A stretch of DNA of 19,637 nt from an uncultured Wenzhouxiangella sp. (GCA_937876395.1 CALEIM010000004.1:1-19637), one strand, 5' to 3'. Shown: positions 1 to 7,358, numbered from the stretch's first letter. The notes: a model not told the origin generated them from the sequence alone. Program-made: numbers and translations.

Positions 1-281
1 AGGCCGACTGCGCCGCCCACATCATGGTCGATGGCATGAGCAAGGGCACGTTCACCGGCAAGAAGCTGCCGGACTATGTAGCGGGGTCCAAGAAGGACTA
101 TGCCGGCGCTCGCCGGGTCGCCGATCGCCTGGTACAGCTTCGAAAGGCCGTCATACGCCGGGGCGCAGCTCGGATCCGACGCGAGCGCCTGCTGGTAAAT
201 TGGCGGCCCAAGCCCGACTGCCGCACCCTGCTGAGCAGCCTGGGTGTGAGTGGCAGTGCGGACGTAGACGAATGCTGGTAA
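1..281 (+). pseudogene. Partial or broken gene tail, possible peptidoglycan hydrolase relic
   Basis: An open frame runs in from the left edge and stops at TAA 279-281. Its first ~37 residues (ADCAAHIMVDG, then FTGKKLPDY and DYAGARR) resemble the C-terminal part of GH19/endolysin-like peptidoglycan-degrading enzymes, where a similar stretch precedes a VNGTD motif. That motif is absent here: after about position 113 the frame becomes arginine-rich and low in recognisable protein character. The opposite strand over 102-200 instead reads like a TPR unit. A plus-strand terminator 30 bases downstream fits a gene ending here. I read it as a frameshifted or recombined gene end, or an assembly chimera. 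The family resemblance is from memory of motifs and is weak; the rest of the gene lies outside the window. Confidence 0.3.
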
Positions 282-310
282 CTGCTGTCATCGAAACGCC
301 AGAGATACTG

Positions 311-338
311 AACCCCGTCCACTGTGGCGGGGTTTTTT
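311..338 (+). terminator. Rho-independent terminator
   Basis: A perfect 7-bp stem, AACCCCG (311-317) with CGGGGTT (328-334), encloses a further 3-bp stem CCA/TGG with loop CTG. It runs directly into six T residues (333-338). The T-run is on the plus strand only, so it ends transcription arriving from the left edge and insulates the kinase gene that follows. Confidence 0.85.
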
Positions 339-393
339 GCATTCTGCTATGGTGATTTCTGTTCCAGTTCAAGGCTGAAACTGCTGACCGACG

Positions 394-1425
394 GTGGGTA
401 TGAGGGCTTCCAATCCAGAGAATCGAAGGCTGTTCTGGCTGCCTGATCTGTGCACGCCCGGCAGCATTCTTTTGCTGGTTCTGGTCGGGATACTGGTGGC
501 ACTGGTGTTTGCGCTGGCTTCCGTTCCGGGGCCTGATGCCTTTGTTCTGAACTTTGGCATGTCCTTGCTCTTCATTGAGTGGATCGTGCTGATATCGGCT
601 GCCCTGTTGTGCGGGCTGCGGCGATTGTCGCAGCGGCTTGGGCCACTGGTTGTAGCCGGTCTGACGGTGGCGGTCATTCCGCTGGTCACGCTGTTTGCCA
701 GCGGGCTGGTGGTCGGTTTTGTGCGCGCCGAATCGGCGCCTGCCGGCTGGTTTTTGATTCGCAATGTCTTGATCAGTCTGTTGGCCTCCTTGATGCTGCT
801 GCGCTATCTGGTGCTGCACAACCAGTGGCGCCAGCAGGTGGCCGCCGAGGCCAGCGCGCGGCTCGAAGCCTTGCAGGCCAGCATTCGGCCGCATTTTCTG
901 TTCAATGCGCTAAATACCATTGCCAGCCTGGTGCATGAAAAGCCTGATGCGGCCGAACAGGCCACGCTGGATTTGTCGGATTTGCTGCGCACCGGGCTGC
1001 GCTCGGGTGCCAGGCATTCGCTGGGTGAAGAGCTGGAACTGGTACGCGGCTATCTGCGTCTGGAATCACTGCGCCTGGGCGAGCGGCTGGAGGTTGATTG
1101 GCAACTGGCCGATGATCTGCCGCTTGATCTGGAGCTACCCGCGCTGCTGATTCAGCCGCTGGTTGAAAATGCCCTGGTACACGGCATTGCGCGCCGCCCG
1201 GAAGGTGGGCAGGTAAGCATCCACGGCCAGCGCATCAGCCGCGGCCGCCTGCGTTTTGAAATCACCAACCCGCTCGCCGAACACAACGCCCGGCCAGCGG
1301 AAAGCAACCGCCTGGCACTGGACAATATCCGCCAGCGCCTGGCCCTGGCCTTCGAGGAAGGCGCCGGCCTGAAAACCCGACGCGACAAAACCACCTTCCG
1401 CGCCGAGCTGACCTTGCCGGAGTAG
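394..1425 (+). CDS. algZ: AlgZ/FimS (LytS-type) membrane sensor histidine kinase
   Basis: Inner-membrane sensor kinase of the family containing Pseudomonas AlgZ/FimS, which phosphorylates a LytTR-type regulator (AlgR) governing exopolysaccharide, type IV pili and related traits. The N-terminus has the family's LPDLC motif (16-20), then four hydrophobic segments (about 24-44, 51-74, 84-110 and 119-141). The His_kinase domain carries the phospho-acceptor in SIRPHFLFNALNTIASL (His167). A GHKL ATPase domain follows, with its N-box in QPLVENALVHGI. The 343 residues are near the family's usual length. The frame opens at GTG 394, with ATG 400 two codons on; neither has a strong ribosome site. Usually the partner regulator gene algR follows directly; here a repeat-filled gap follows. 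The family call is firm; the pathway assignment is by homology. Confidence 0.85.
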   Translation: MGMRASNPENRRLFWLPDLCTPGSILLLVLVGILVALVFALASVPGPDAFVLNFGMSLLFIEWIVLISAALLCGLRRLSQRLGPLVVAGLTVAVIPLVTLFASGLVVGFVRAESAPAGWFLIRNVLISLLASLMLLRYLVLHNQWRQQVAAEASARLEALQASIRPHFLFNALNTIASLVHEKPDAAEQATLDLSDLLRTGLRSGARHSLGEELELVRGYLRLESLRLGERLEVDWQLADDLPLDLELPALLIQPLVENALVHGIARRPEGGQVSIHGQRISRGRLRFEITNPLAEHNARPAESNRLALDNIRQRLALAFEEGAGLKTRRDKTTFRAELTLPE

Positions 1426-1456
1426 CACAGTAGCGGCCGGTGGAGGCATACCAGAC

Positions 1457-1507
1457 ATGGTCCGTCTACGGTTTCGGTAGGTCGGGGCGACGTCCCCGAC
1501 GGACCAT
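1457..1507. repeat. Nested REP-like palindrome, copy A
   Basis: The outer arms ATGGTCCGTC (1457-1466) and GACGGACCAT (1498-1507) are perfectly complementary. Inside lies a second palindrome, GTCGGGG-CGACGT-CCCCGAC (1481-1500). The inner unit with its TAG and CGG flanks recurs at 5076-5095 in the 3' end of rdgB, so this is a dispersed element and not a one-off hairpin. Confidence 0.8.
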
Positions 1508-1605
1508 ATTTCAATCTCCACCATCAATTCGATACGGCCCATGTATGTGGGTCGGGGCAAGCCACCAACCCCGTGGAGATGGATTCGGCATGGACCGTCG
1601 GCAGC

Positions 1606-1733
1606 GCAGGCAATGCAGACCGGGCGGTTTCGCGTAGCGAAGAAGCCCGGTCGGAATGCCGTAGCGCGTGCAGGCAATGCAGACCGGGCGGTTTCGCGTA
1701 GCGAAGAAGCCCGGTCGGAATGCCGTGGCGCGT
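1606..1733. repeat. 64-bp tandem duplication, each unit a long hairpin
   Basis: Two units, 1606-1669 and 1670-1733, differ at one base (A1663 against G1727). Each contains GACCGGGC and GCCCGGTC as perfect 8-bp arms, with an inner TTCGC-GTA-GCGAA stem and weaker outer GGCA/TGCC pairing. The form resembles the REP-like elements with CCCGG arms that are scattered between genes in many gammaproteobacteria. The near-identity of the units suggests a recent duplication. Confidence 0.85.
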
Positions 1734-1774
1734 GTCGGGCCGACCTACGGTTTCGGTAGCCCCCGACGGACTTT

Positions 1775-3040
1775 TCAGGATTCCGACTGGCTCTCCGCCA
1801 GCTCGGATTCACCGTCGTCACCCTCCTGCTCGGGGTGCATTTCAAGTACGGCCGGGGAGGTGACGAACTGCGGTACCCACTCGCTCTGATCTTCGGTTGG
1901 CACCGGCGGGCGCACCCGCATGCGCCACAGGGCGAAGGCGGCCGGAACCAGTGCGGCGGTGCCCATGAAGATCAGCAGGGCCGCCGGGCTGGTGACCTGC
2001 ATCAGAAGGCCGGCAATCAACGGGCCGATGATGGCGCCGGCGCCATACATCAGCTGCATGCTGGAAGCGGCTTCGAGCATGTTTTCGGGCTCGACGTGGT
2101 CATTGGTATGCGAGGCCGACAGGGAATACATACTGAAACCGAAGCCGCCGAAAATCAGGCCGCCGAGCATGATCAGCGACAGATCAATGCGCAGCAGCAT
2201 CAGGGCACCGAAAGCGGCAAGGCCGGTGAGCAGAAACACCCACGACAAAACCTTGCGCCGATCAAAGCGGTCCGAGAGCTGGCCGATCGGCCAGAGCATG
2301 ATGACGCCGCCGAGGATGGCCAGCGCCATGAAACCGGAAACGCCTTTCGTATCCAAGCCAATACCGGCGGCCATGACCGGGCCCAGACCCCAGAAGGCGC
2401 CGGTGCTCACGCCGGCAAACAGGGCTCCGATTACACCCAGCGGCGAGGTCTGGTAGAGCTTGCCCAGGCCCAGGCGCTGGGCTTTGATGATCGGCGGCTC
2501 GGGAACCGGGGTCAGGGCGACCGGCGCAAGACCTATCGACATCAACACCGAGGCGAGTACAAATAGCTGCAGGGTGGACACATCGCCGGCCAGCAGCAGC
2601 ATCTGGCCAATGCCGAGACCCAGCAGGGTAGTGGTCATGTAAACGGAGAAAATCCGCCCGCGCTGGGCGTTGCTGGTGATCTGGTTGAGCCAGCTTTCGA
2701 TGACGATATAGATGCCGACAATGCAGATACCGCTGCCAATCCGGGCCAGGAACCAGACGATCTCGTTGGGGAACAGGCCGTGCAGCAGGACTGTGACCGA
2801 ACACAGCGAGGCCAATGCGGCAAAGCTGCGCACATGCCCGACCCGGCCGATCATCGGCGGCACGATGAAGGTGCCGGCAACAAAGCCACCGAAATATCCG
2901 GCCATGATCAGACCAAGCTGGGCGCTGGAAAACCCCTCCATGCCGCCGCGCACACCCAGCAGCGTGCCGATCAGGCCGTTGCCGGCCAGGATGACACCGA
3001 TTCCGATCAGCAGGCTGGCAATTGAGGTGATGGCGCGCAT
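1775..3040 (-). CDS. Major facilitator superfamily transporter (YcaD-like)
   Basis: A 421-residue inner-membrane protein with about twelve hydrophobic helices. It matches the YcaD-like branch of the MFS: an N-terminal helix with ILAGNGLIGTLLGVRGG, the segment GIYIVIESWLN around 113-123, and the cytoplasmic loop motif GQLSDRFDRRKV between helices 8 and 9. The substrate cannot be read from sequence. The C-terminus is a soluble acidic tail of about 40 residues, rich in Glu and Ser (ending ELAESQSES), longer than most relatives need. It starts at ATG 3040 and stands alone: the kinase gene is convergent beyond the repeat region and the toxin-antitoxin pair is divergent upstream. Confidence 0.85.
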   Translation of the reverse strand: MRAITSIASLLIGIGVILAGNGLIGTLLGVRGGMEGFSSAQLGLIMAGYFGGFVAGTFIVPPMIGRVGHVRSFAALASLCSVTVLLHGLFPNEIVWFLARIGSGICIVGIYIVIESWLNQITSNAQRGRIFSVYMTTTLLGLGIGQMLLLAGDVSTLQLFVLASVLMSIGLAPVALTPVPEPPIIKAQRLGLGKLYQTSPLGVIGALFAGVSTGAFWGLGPVMAAGIGLDTKGVSGFMALAILGGVIMLWPIGQLSDRFDRRKVLSWVFLLTGLAAFGALMLLRIDLSLIMLGGLIFGGFGFSMYSLSASHTNDHVEPENMLEAASSMQLMYGAGAIIGPLIAGLLMQVTSPAALLIFMGTAALVPAAFALWRMRVRPPVPTEDQSEWVPQFVTSPAVLEMHPEQEGDDGESELAESQSES

Positions 3041-3155
3041 GGGGCGGTCTCGGGTGACGGCTGGGTTGATTGTGACAGAAACCAGGTTACTTCAGACTTC
3101 CCGGGCGGTTAGTCGGTTCAAAAAACGCTTAAGACCCAGGAGTCATTGATAGGCG

Positions 3156-3173
3156 GTTAACATATATGTTAAC
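3156..3173. promoter_or_regulatory. Probable operator of the higBA-like pair (18-bp perfect palindrome)
   Basis: GTTAACATATATGTTAAC is a perfect inverted repeat ending 8 bases before the toxin ATG, in an AT-rich pocket of otherwise GC-rich DNA. Position and symmetry suit autorepression by the XRE-type antitoxin. A TTGATA at 3146-3151 could be a -35 element; TTAACT at 3169-3174, 17 bases further, could be the -10. If so, the operator covers the spacer and -10 of its own promoter. The palindrome is seen directly; the promoter parts are inference. Confidence 0.7.
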
Positions 3174-3181
3174 TTTGAGGC

Positions 3182-3532
3182 ATGAAGGAAGTTGTCTTCT
3201 ACCGAACAAGTTCGGGGCGTTGCCCCGTCGTGGAGTTCCTGGACTCGCTTGAGTCGAAGCAGGCCCGGAAAGTTACATGGGTGCTTCAATTGCTGGAGGA
3301 GCTCGATGCTGTTCCTGCTCAGTACTTCAAGAAGCTGGATGGCTCTGAAGAAATATGGGAAGTTCGAGTTCGGGCGGGTAGAAATACTTTTCGGATTCTT
3401 GGGTTTTTGGATAGTGATGAGCTGGTCATCCTGAACCATGCATTCCAGAAAAAGACACAGAAAACGCCGCTAAAGGAAATTCGTGTCGCGGAGCAACGAA
3501 AGCGTGACTATATTGCAAGGAAGAAATCATGA
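3182..3532 (+). CDS. higB: HigB/RelE-superfamily toxin (phage Gp49-like)
   Basis: A 116-residue protein of the phage-derived Gp49-like/HigB branch of the RelE superfamily, typically ribosome-dependent mRNA interferases. Family marks include MKEVVFYRTSSGRCPVVEFL at the N-terminus, the basic pattern LDGSEEIWEVRVRAGRNTFR, and LNHAFQKKTQKTP near the C-terminus, where the conserved Lys-rich stretch lies. The toxin gene comes first and overlaps the antitoxin gene by 4 bases (ATGA, 3529-3532), the usual toxin-first order of higBA. A GAGG lies only one base before the ATG, unusually close for a ribosome site, and no later start is available. Base composition is visibly more AT-rich than the neighbouring housekeeping genes, suggesting acquisition. 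Activity is inferred from family. Confidence 0.88.
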   Translation: MKEVVFYRTSSGRCPVVEFLDSLESKQARKVTWVLQLLEELDAVPAQYFKKLDGSEEIWEVRVRAGRNTFRILGFLDSDELVILNHAFQKKTQKTPLKEIRVAEQRKRDYIARKKS

Positions 3533-3804
3533 GCGATTTGAAAGCCTATATTTCCAGCCGACGAGCCAAGGATGCCGTCTTTGATGAAGGGTTTGACGAT
3601 GGGTACAAGGCGTTCAAAATTGGTGCCCTTTTGAAGCGGACCCGGGAGGAGTCCGGTCTCACGCAAGCGGAGTTGGCTGAACGGCTGAATACCCGGAAAT
3701 CTGCAATTTCCCGTATTGAAAACCACGCAGAGGATATCCGGCTTTCCACACTGGAAAAATTCGCAGCCGTTCTGGGCCGTTCAATCGAAGTAAGGATCCG
3801 TTGA
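3529..3804 (+). CDS. higA: HigA-type XRE-family antitoxin
   Basis: A 91-residue protein with a helix-turn-helix of the Cro/C1 (XRE) class at about residues 30-84: LLKRTREESGLTQAELAERL, then TRKSAISRIENH. The first ~28 residues (ISSRRAKDAVFDEGFDDGYK) form the N-terminal segment commonly found in antitoxins paired with Gp49-like toxins. It should neutralise the upstream toxin and repress the pair, probably at the palindrome 3156-3173. Translation is coupled to the toxin through the ATGA overlap. The next gene, hemW, is convergent, its stop lying 34 bases away, and no terminator is visible between them. Confidence 0.88.
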   Translation: MSDLKAYISSRRAKDAVFDEGFDDGYKAFKIGALLKRTREESGLTQAELAERLNTRKSAISRIENHAEDIRLSTLEKFAAVLGRSIEVRIR

Positions 3805-3837
3805 GCTAAAGGGCGTTATCGGTATAGGACGCAAGGA

Positions 3838-4995
3838 TCAGAGCTCAGGCCGCAAAAACAAAGCCTGCAAGTCATTGAGAAAGCGTGCGCCGAGTTCGGT
3901 TCGGTGGATATGGTCATTGTCCACGCTGACCAGGCCGAGTTCGCCGGCCCGGTTGAGCAAGGCCGTCAGCGTCGTTCGCTCCAGCCCGGTGCGGGACTCG
4001 AACTCCACCAGCGGAACGGGCTCGGCCAGGCGAAAGCGGTTGAGGAAGTATTCAAAGGCCAGCTCAGCGACCGGGATGGGCTTGTCGTCGGCGATGAAGC
4101 TGCGATCTTGCAGCGCTTTCAGGTAGGGCCTGGGGTGTGATTTGCGGCGCGTGCGGATGATCTCGCCCGTGGCCGGCATAGTGAGTTTGCCGTGGGCTCC
4201 GGCGCCGATGCCCAGGTAATCGCCGAAGCGCCAGTAGTTGAGGTTGTGGATGCTTTCCTGGCCGGGGTCGGCCCAGGCGGAAATTTCATAGGGCCGCAGG
4301 CCGGCGGCGGCAATACGCTGGGCGCAGGCTTCCTGCATGTCGATTACAGCATCTTCCAGCGGTAACGGCGGCGGGTGCTTGGCAAAAACGGTGTTCGGTT
4401 CCAGGGTGAGCTGGTAGTGCGAAAGATGGCGCGGGCCGAAGAGCAACGCGCGCTCGACATCGGCCACGGCCTGGTCGATGGTCTGCTCAGGCAAGGCCCA
4501 CATGATGTCGAGGTTGAAGCGCTCGAAACCGGCCGCCTTGACCGCCTCGATGGCGAGTGCCGACTCATCGGCTGAATGAATCCGCCCCAGCCTCTTGAGC
4601 TTGTCATCATCGAAACTCTGAATGCCGAGACTGATCCGGTTGACGCCGGCCGCCCGGTAGGCTTCGAAGCGGTCGTGTTCGACCGTGCCGGGGTTGGCCT
4701 CCATGGTAATTTCCGCGCCTGGCGCAAGCTGCAGGCGCGCGCGCACGCCGGCCAACAGCCGGTCGATGGCGACCGCCGAAAACAGGCTCGGCGTGCCGCC
4801 GCCAAGAAATACGCTGACCACCGGCCTGCCCCAGATGCGCGGCAGATCCACTTCCAGATCGGCCAGCAGGGCATCGATATAGCGCTCCTCGGGCAGCTCA
4901 TCACTCAAGGCATGCGAGTTGAAATCGCAATACGGGCACTTGGCCACGCACCAGGGCAGATGGATGTAGAGGGAAAGTGGGGGCAGAGAGAGCAT
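3838..4995 (-). CDS. hemW: HemW, radical-SAM heme chaperone
   Basis: A 385-residue radical-SAM protein related to coproporphyrinogen dehydrogenase HemN. The iron-sulfur motif is CVAKCPYC (Cys16, 20, 23) followed by DF. It lacks the extra cysteine of true HemN, which marks HemW, a heme-binding protein that delivers heme to respiratory enzymes in relatives that have been tested. It also shows YIHLPWC, the SAM-contacting GGGTPS (about 65-70), SLGIQSFDD, and the HemN C-terminal domain with ELAFEYFLNRFRL. Start ATG 4995 gives the standard N-terminus. It is the last gene of a minus-strand cluster after rph and rdgB, 60 bases after rdgB. Many databases still call this family an oxygen-independent coproporphyrinogen oxidase. 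Confidence 0.93.
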   Translation of the reverse strand: MLSLPPLSLYIHLPWCVAKCPYCDFNSHALSDELPEERYIDALLADLEVDLPRIWGRPVVSVFLGGGTPSLFSAVAIDRLLAGVRARLQLAPGAEITMEANPGTVEHDRFEAYRAAGVNRISLGIQSFDDDKLKRLGRIHSADESALAIEAVKAAGFERFNLDIMWALPEQTIDQAVADVERALLFGPRHLSHYQLTLEPNTVFAKHPPPLPLEDAVIDMQEACAQRIAAAGLRPYEISAWADPGQESIHNLNYWRFGDYLGIGAGAHGKLTMPATGEIIRTRRKSHPRPYLKALQDRSFIADDKPIPVAELAFEYFLNRFRLAEPVPLVEFESRTGLERTTLTALLNRAGELGLVSVDNDHIHRTELGARFLNDLQALFLRPEL

Positions 4996-5055
4996 GGTTG
5001 ACAGAAAAAAGGCGAAAGGCTACCGAACACCGACCGTCGGCCACGTCGGGCCGAT

Positions 5056-5700
5056 TTACCGTTCTCGCATTGTAGGTCGGGGCGACGTCCCCGACGGCTG
5101 CCCTGTCAACCGCTCGATCAACGCACCCAGCGCCTGGCCGCGATGGCTGACGCGGGCTTTTTCTGCCAACGACAGTTCAGCGGCGGTGGCGCCGAGTTGG
5201 CGGTCGTGGAACAGGGGGTCGTAGCCGAAGCCGCCGGTGCCGCGCGGTGCTTCAAGGATGTGGCCGTACCAGCGACCTTCGCTGATGATCGGCGCCGGGT
5301 CGGCGGCGTGGCGCAGCAGCACCAGGCAGCAGTGAAAATGGGCGGTGCGCCGCTCCATCGGAAAGTCGGCGAGTTCGGCCAGCAGCTTTTCATTGTTGGC
5401 CCGGTCATCGGCATGTTCGCCGGCATAGCGGGCTGAATAAATGCCGGGTCGGCCATCGAGGGCATCAACCACCAGGCCGGAATCATCGCCGAGCGCCGGC
5501 AGCCCGGAGACGCGAGAGGCTTCGCGCGCCTTGAGCACGGCGTTTTCGACAAAGCTCAACCCGGTTTCTTCGACCAGCTCAAGCTCGAACTGATCTTGCG
5601 AGACGATTTCGATGCTCAGGCTTTCAAAGCGCAGGGCAAGCTCGCGCAGCTTGCCCTGATTGCCGCTGGCCAGTACCAGCTTGTGACCTTCAAACGCCAT
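5056..5700 (-). CDS. rdgB: RdgB, dITP/XTP (non-canonical purine NTP) pyrophosphatase
   Basis: Removes dITP, dITP-like and XTP nucleotides by hydrolysis to the monophosphate and pyrophosphate, keeping deaminated purines out of DNA and RNA. Ham1/RdgB marks are LASGNQGKLRE at the N-terminus, the FVENAVLKAR helix, ALGDDSGLVVDAL, GIYSARYAG, and GTGGFGYDPLF, and SHRGQAL near the end. Start ATG 5700 overlaps the end of rph by 11 bases, so translation is coupled. At 214 residues it is slightly long: after ERLTGQ the last 15 residues are encoded largely by the palindromic element at 5076-5095, so the original stop has apparently been replaced. Confidence 0.95.
   Translation of the reverse strand: MAFEGHKLVLASGNQGKLRELALRFESLSIEIVSQDQFELELVEETGLSFVENAVLKAREASRVSGLPALGDDSGLVVDALDGRPGIYSARYAGEHADDRANNEKLLAELADFPMERRTAHFHCCLVLLRHAADPAPIISEGRWYGHILEAPRGTGGFGYDPLFHDRQLGATAAELSLAEKARVSHRGQALGALIERLTGQPSGTSPRPTMRER
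5076..5095. repeat. REP-like palindrome, copy B, inside the 3' end of rdgB
   Basis: GTCGGGG-CGACGT-CCCCGAC, identical to 1481-1500 including the flanking TAG and CGG. It lies within the final codons of rdgB, where it encodes SGTSPRP. The adjoining bases 5023-5070 hold more of the same vocabulary (CCGACCGTCGG, GTCGGGCCGA). Confidence 0.85.
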
Positions 5701-6421
5701 TGGCGAGTGCAGCCTGCTGCATGGCGATCAGCTCGCCGATGCCTTTTTCTGCCAAATTCAGCATGGCATCCAGTTCCTGGCGTCGAAAGGCGTGGCCTTC
5801 GGCAGTGCCCTGAATTTCGATAAAGCCGCCGCCGTCATTCATGACCACGTTCAGATCGGTGTCGGCCGCCGAGTCTTCGGCGTAGTCGAGATCAAGCACC
5901 GGATCGGCGCCGAGCATGCCGACCGACACGGCCGCCACCTGACCGTGCACGGGGTTGCGTTTGAGCTTTCCTGAATCCATCAGCACGCCGACGGCATCGA
6001 CCAGCGCAACGTAGGCACCGGTGATGGCGGCGGTGCGCGTGCCGCCGTCAGCCTGAAGGACGTCGCAGTCCAGGGTGACGCTGCGCTCGCCCAGGGCTTC
6101 AAGATCAATCACGGCGCGCAGGCTGCGCCCGATCAGCCGCTGGATTTCCAGCGTTCGCCCACCCTGCCGACCGCGCGTAGCCTCGCGCATGTTGCGCGTG
6201 CCGGTGGCTCTGGGCAGCATGCCGTACTCGGCCGTCACCCAGCCGCGGCCCTTGTTACGAAGCCACGGCGGCAGACGATCTTCAACGCTTGCGGTGCACA
6301 GCACGCGGGTTTCACCACAGCTGATCAGCACCGAGCCTTCGGCGTGGCGGGTGAAGTGGCGTTCGATTGTGATACGGCGCAGCTCGTCGGCAGCGCGCCC
6401 GGAGGGACGGTTCACCGGCAT
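5690..6421 (-). CDS. rph: Ribonuclease PH
   Basis: A phosphate-dependent 3'-to-5' exoribonuclease that trims tRNA 3' ends and other structured RNAs. The 243 residues match the family length and carry RPSGRAADELR at the N-terminus, GSVLISCGETRVLCTASVE, the block WVTAEYGMLPRAT, GRTLEIQRLIGRSLRAV, and DCDVLQADGGTRTAAITGAYVAL cut by its DxxQADGGTR core. DLDYAEDSAADTDLNVVM follows, containing the acidic metal-site residues. Start ATG 6421 follows a good ribosome site (AAAGGA) on the minus strand. It is the first gene of rph-rdgB-hemW and is divergent from yicC, with 70 bases between starts for both promoters. Confidence 0.95.
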   Translation of the reverse strand: MPVNRPSGRAADELRRITIERHFTRHAEGSVLISCGETRVLCTASVEDRLPPWLRNKGRGWVTAEYGMLPRATGTRNMREATRGRQGGRTLEIQRLIGRSLRAVIDLEALGERSVTLDCDVLQADGGTRTAAITGAYVALVDAVGVLMDSGKLKRNPVHGQVAAVSVGMLGADPVLDLDYAEDSAADTDLNVVMNDGGGFIEIQGTAEGHAFRRQELDAMLNLAEKGIGELIAMQQAALANGV

Positions 6422-6491
6422 CAGTCCTTTCTATTCAAGGGGCGGCAAGGGTACCATGACGCATTCTTTCGCAAGCGATATAACGGCCACG

Positions 6492-7358
6492 ATGAAAAGC
6501 ATGACGGCTTATGCCCGCAGCTCGGCTGCGCTGGAAATGGGTGAGCTGGGCTGGGAACTGCGCTCGGTCAATCAGCGCTTTCTGGATCTGAGTTTCCGGC
6601 TGCCCGAAGATTTTCGCAGCCTGGAGCCAGCCCTGCGCAATCGCCTGAAAGAGCGCCTGGCGCGCGGCAAGGTCGAGATATCTCTCAAGTTTCGCGCCGA
6701 TCCGGCCGCGACGGTTGGCCAGCTGGGCGTCAATGTCGATCTGGCCCGTTCGCTGCTCGACGCGCACTCGGAAATCAGGCGTCTGGCCGGCACCAGCGCT
6801 GAGCCCGATCTGGTTCATCTGCTCGCCTGGCCGGGCCTGATAGAGCAGTCGGGAACCGATTTTGAATCGGCCACAGATCCGGCGCTGGAGCTGTTTGATC
6901 GGGCAGTCGACGAGCTGCTTGCCGCCCGCGAGCAGGAAGGCCGGGCAATCGCCGCAATGCTCGAACAGCGCCTGGCCGGAATTGAAGAGCAGGTCGCCCT
7001 CGTTCGCAGCCACCTGCCCGCAATCCGGGCCGCTGTGGATGCGCGCTTTCGCGAACGCCTTGAAACGCTGAGCACACCGGTCGAACCCGGCCGCATCGAG
7101 CAGGAAGTCGTGCTGCAACTGCAAAAGCTCGACGTAGACGAAGAGCTTGATCGCCTGAGCGCCCATGTCGCCGAAGTGCGGCGGGTAATGGCACTCGCCG
7201 AACCGGTCGGCCGACGGCTGGACTTCCTGATGCAGGAAATCAATCGTGAAGCCAACACGCTGGGCTCGAAAGCCGCGCTGATCGACATCGGCCAGGCCGC
7301 CGTCGAGCTCAAGGTGCTGGTCGAACAGATGCGCGAGCAGGTGCAGAATGTCGAGTGA
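6492..7358 (+). CDS. yicC: YicC family endoribonuclease
   Basis: A 288-residue member of the YicC/YloC family, described in E. coli as an endoribonuclease (RhnA-like) that can promote small-RNA decay. Recognisable parts are KSMTAYAR at the start, WELRSVNQRFLDLSFRLPE, the basic NRLKERLARGKVEISL, the GRIEQEVVLQLQKLDVDEELDRL stretch near 215, and the C-terminal DFLMQEINREANTLGSKA signature. ATG 6492 gives the family's standard N-terminus. An in-frame ATG at 6456 with AAGGG five bases before it would add 12 residues and has the better ribosome site, so the start is unsettled. The gene overlaps gmk by 11 bases, indicating an operon. The long in-frame opening upstream to 6075 is antisense to rph and not coding. 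Confidence 0.93.
   Translation: MKSMTAYARSSAALEMGELGWELRSVNQRFLDLSFRLPEDFRSLEPALRNRLKERLARGKVEISLKFRADPAATVGQLGVNVDLARSLLDAHSEIRRLAGTSAEPDLVHLLAWPGLIEQSGTDFESATDPALELFDRAVDELLAAREQEGRAIAAMLEQRLAGIEEQVALVRSHLPAIRAAVDARFRERLETLSTPVEPGRIEQEVVLQLQKLDVDEELDRLSAHVAEVRRVMALAEPVGRRLDFLMQEINREANTLGSKAALIDIGQAAVELKVLVEQMREQVQNVE

Larger units (their letters stand above)
1426..1774. repeat. Gene-free region of REP-like palindromes and tandem repeats
   Basis: The 349 bases between the kinase gene and the convergent MFS gene hold no credible gene. They contain a nested palindrome (1457-1507), a further stem CGGGG/CCCCG (1553-1557 with 1569-1573), a 64-bp tandem duplication (1606-1733) and a 15-bp direct repeat CTACGGTTTCGGTAG at 1466-1480 and 1745-1759. 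Short frames across the region only translate the repeats. The hairpins could end or stabilise the two convergent transcripts; no T-run marks a classical terminator. Confidence 0.8.

Noticed and set aside
1606..1733. Tandem 64-bp units considered as a CRISPR array
   Set aside because: There are only two units with no unique spacers between them, and no cas genes are in the window.
1440..1889. Several short plus-strand frames in the repeat region
   Set aside because: Their translations only repeat the palindromes (for example the doubled AMQTGRFRVAKKPGRN); none has independent coding evidence.
6075..6491. N-terminal extension of yicC back to 6075
   Set aside because: It is antisense to the 5' half of rph, and the family N-terminus begins at the MKSMTAYAR methionine (6492) or at most at 6456.
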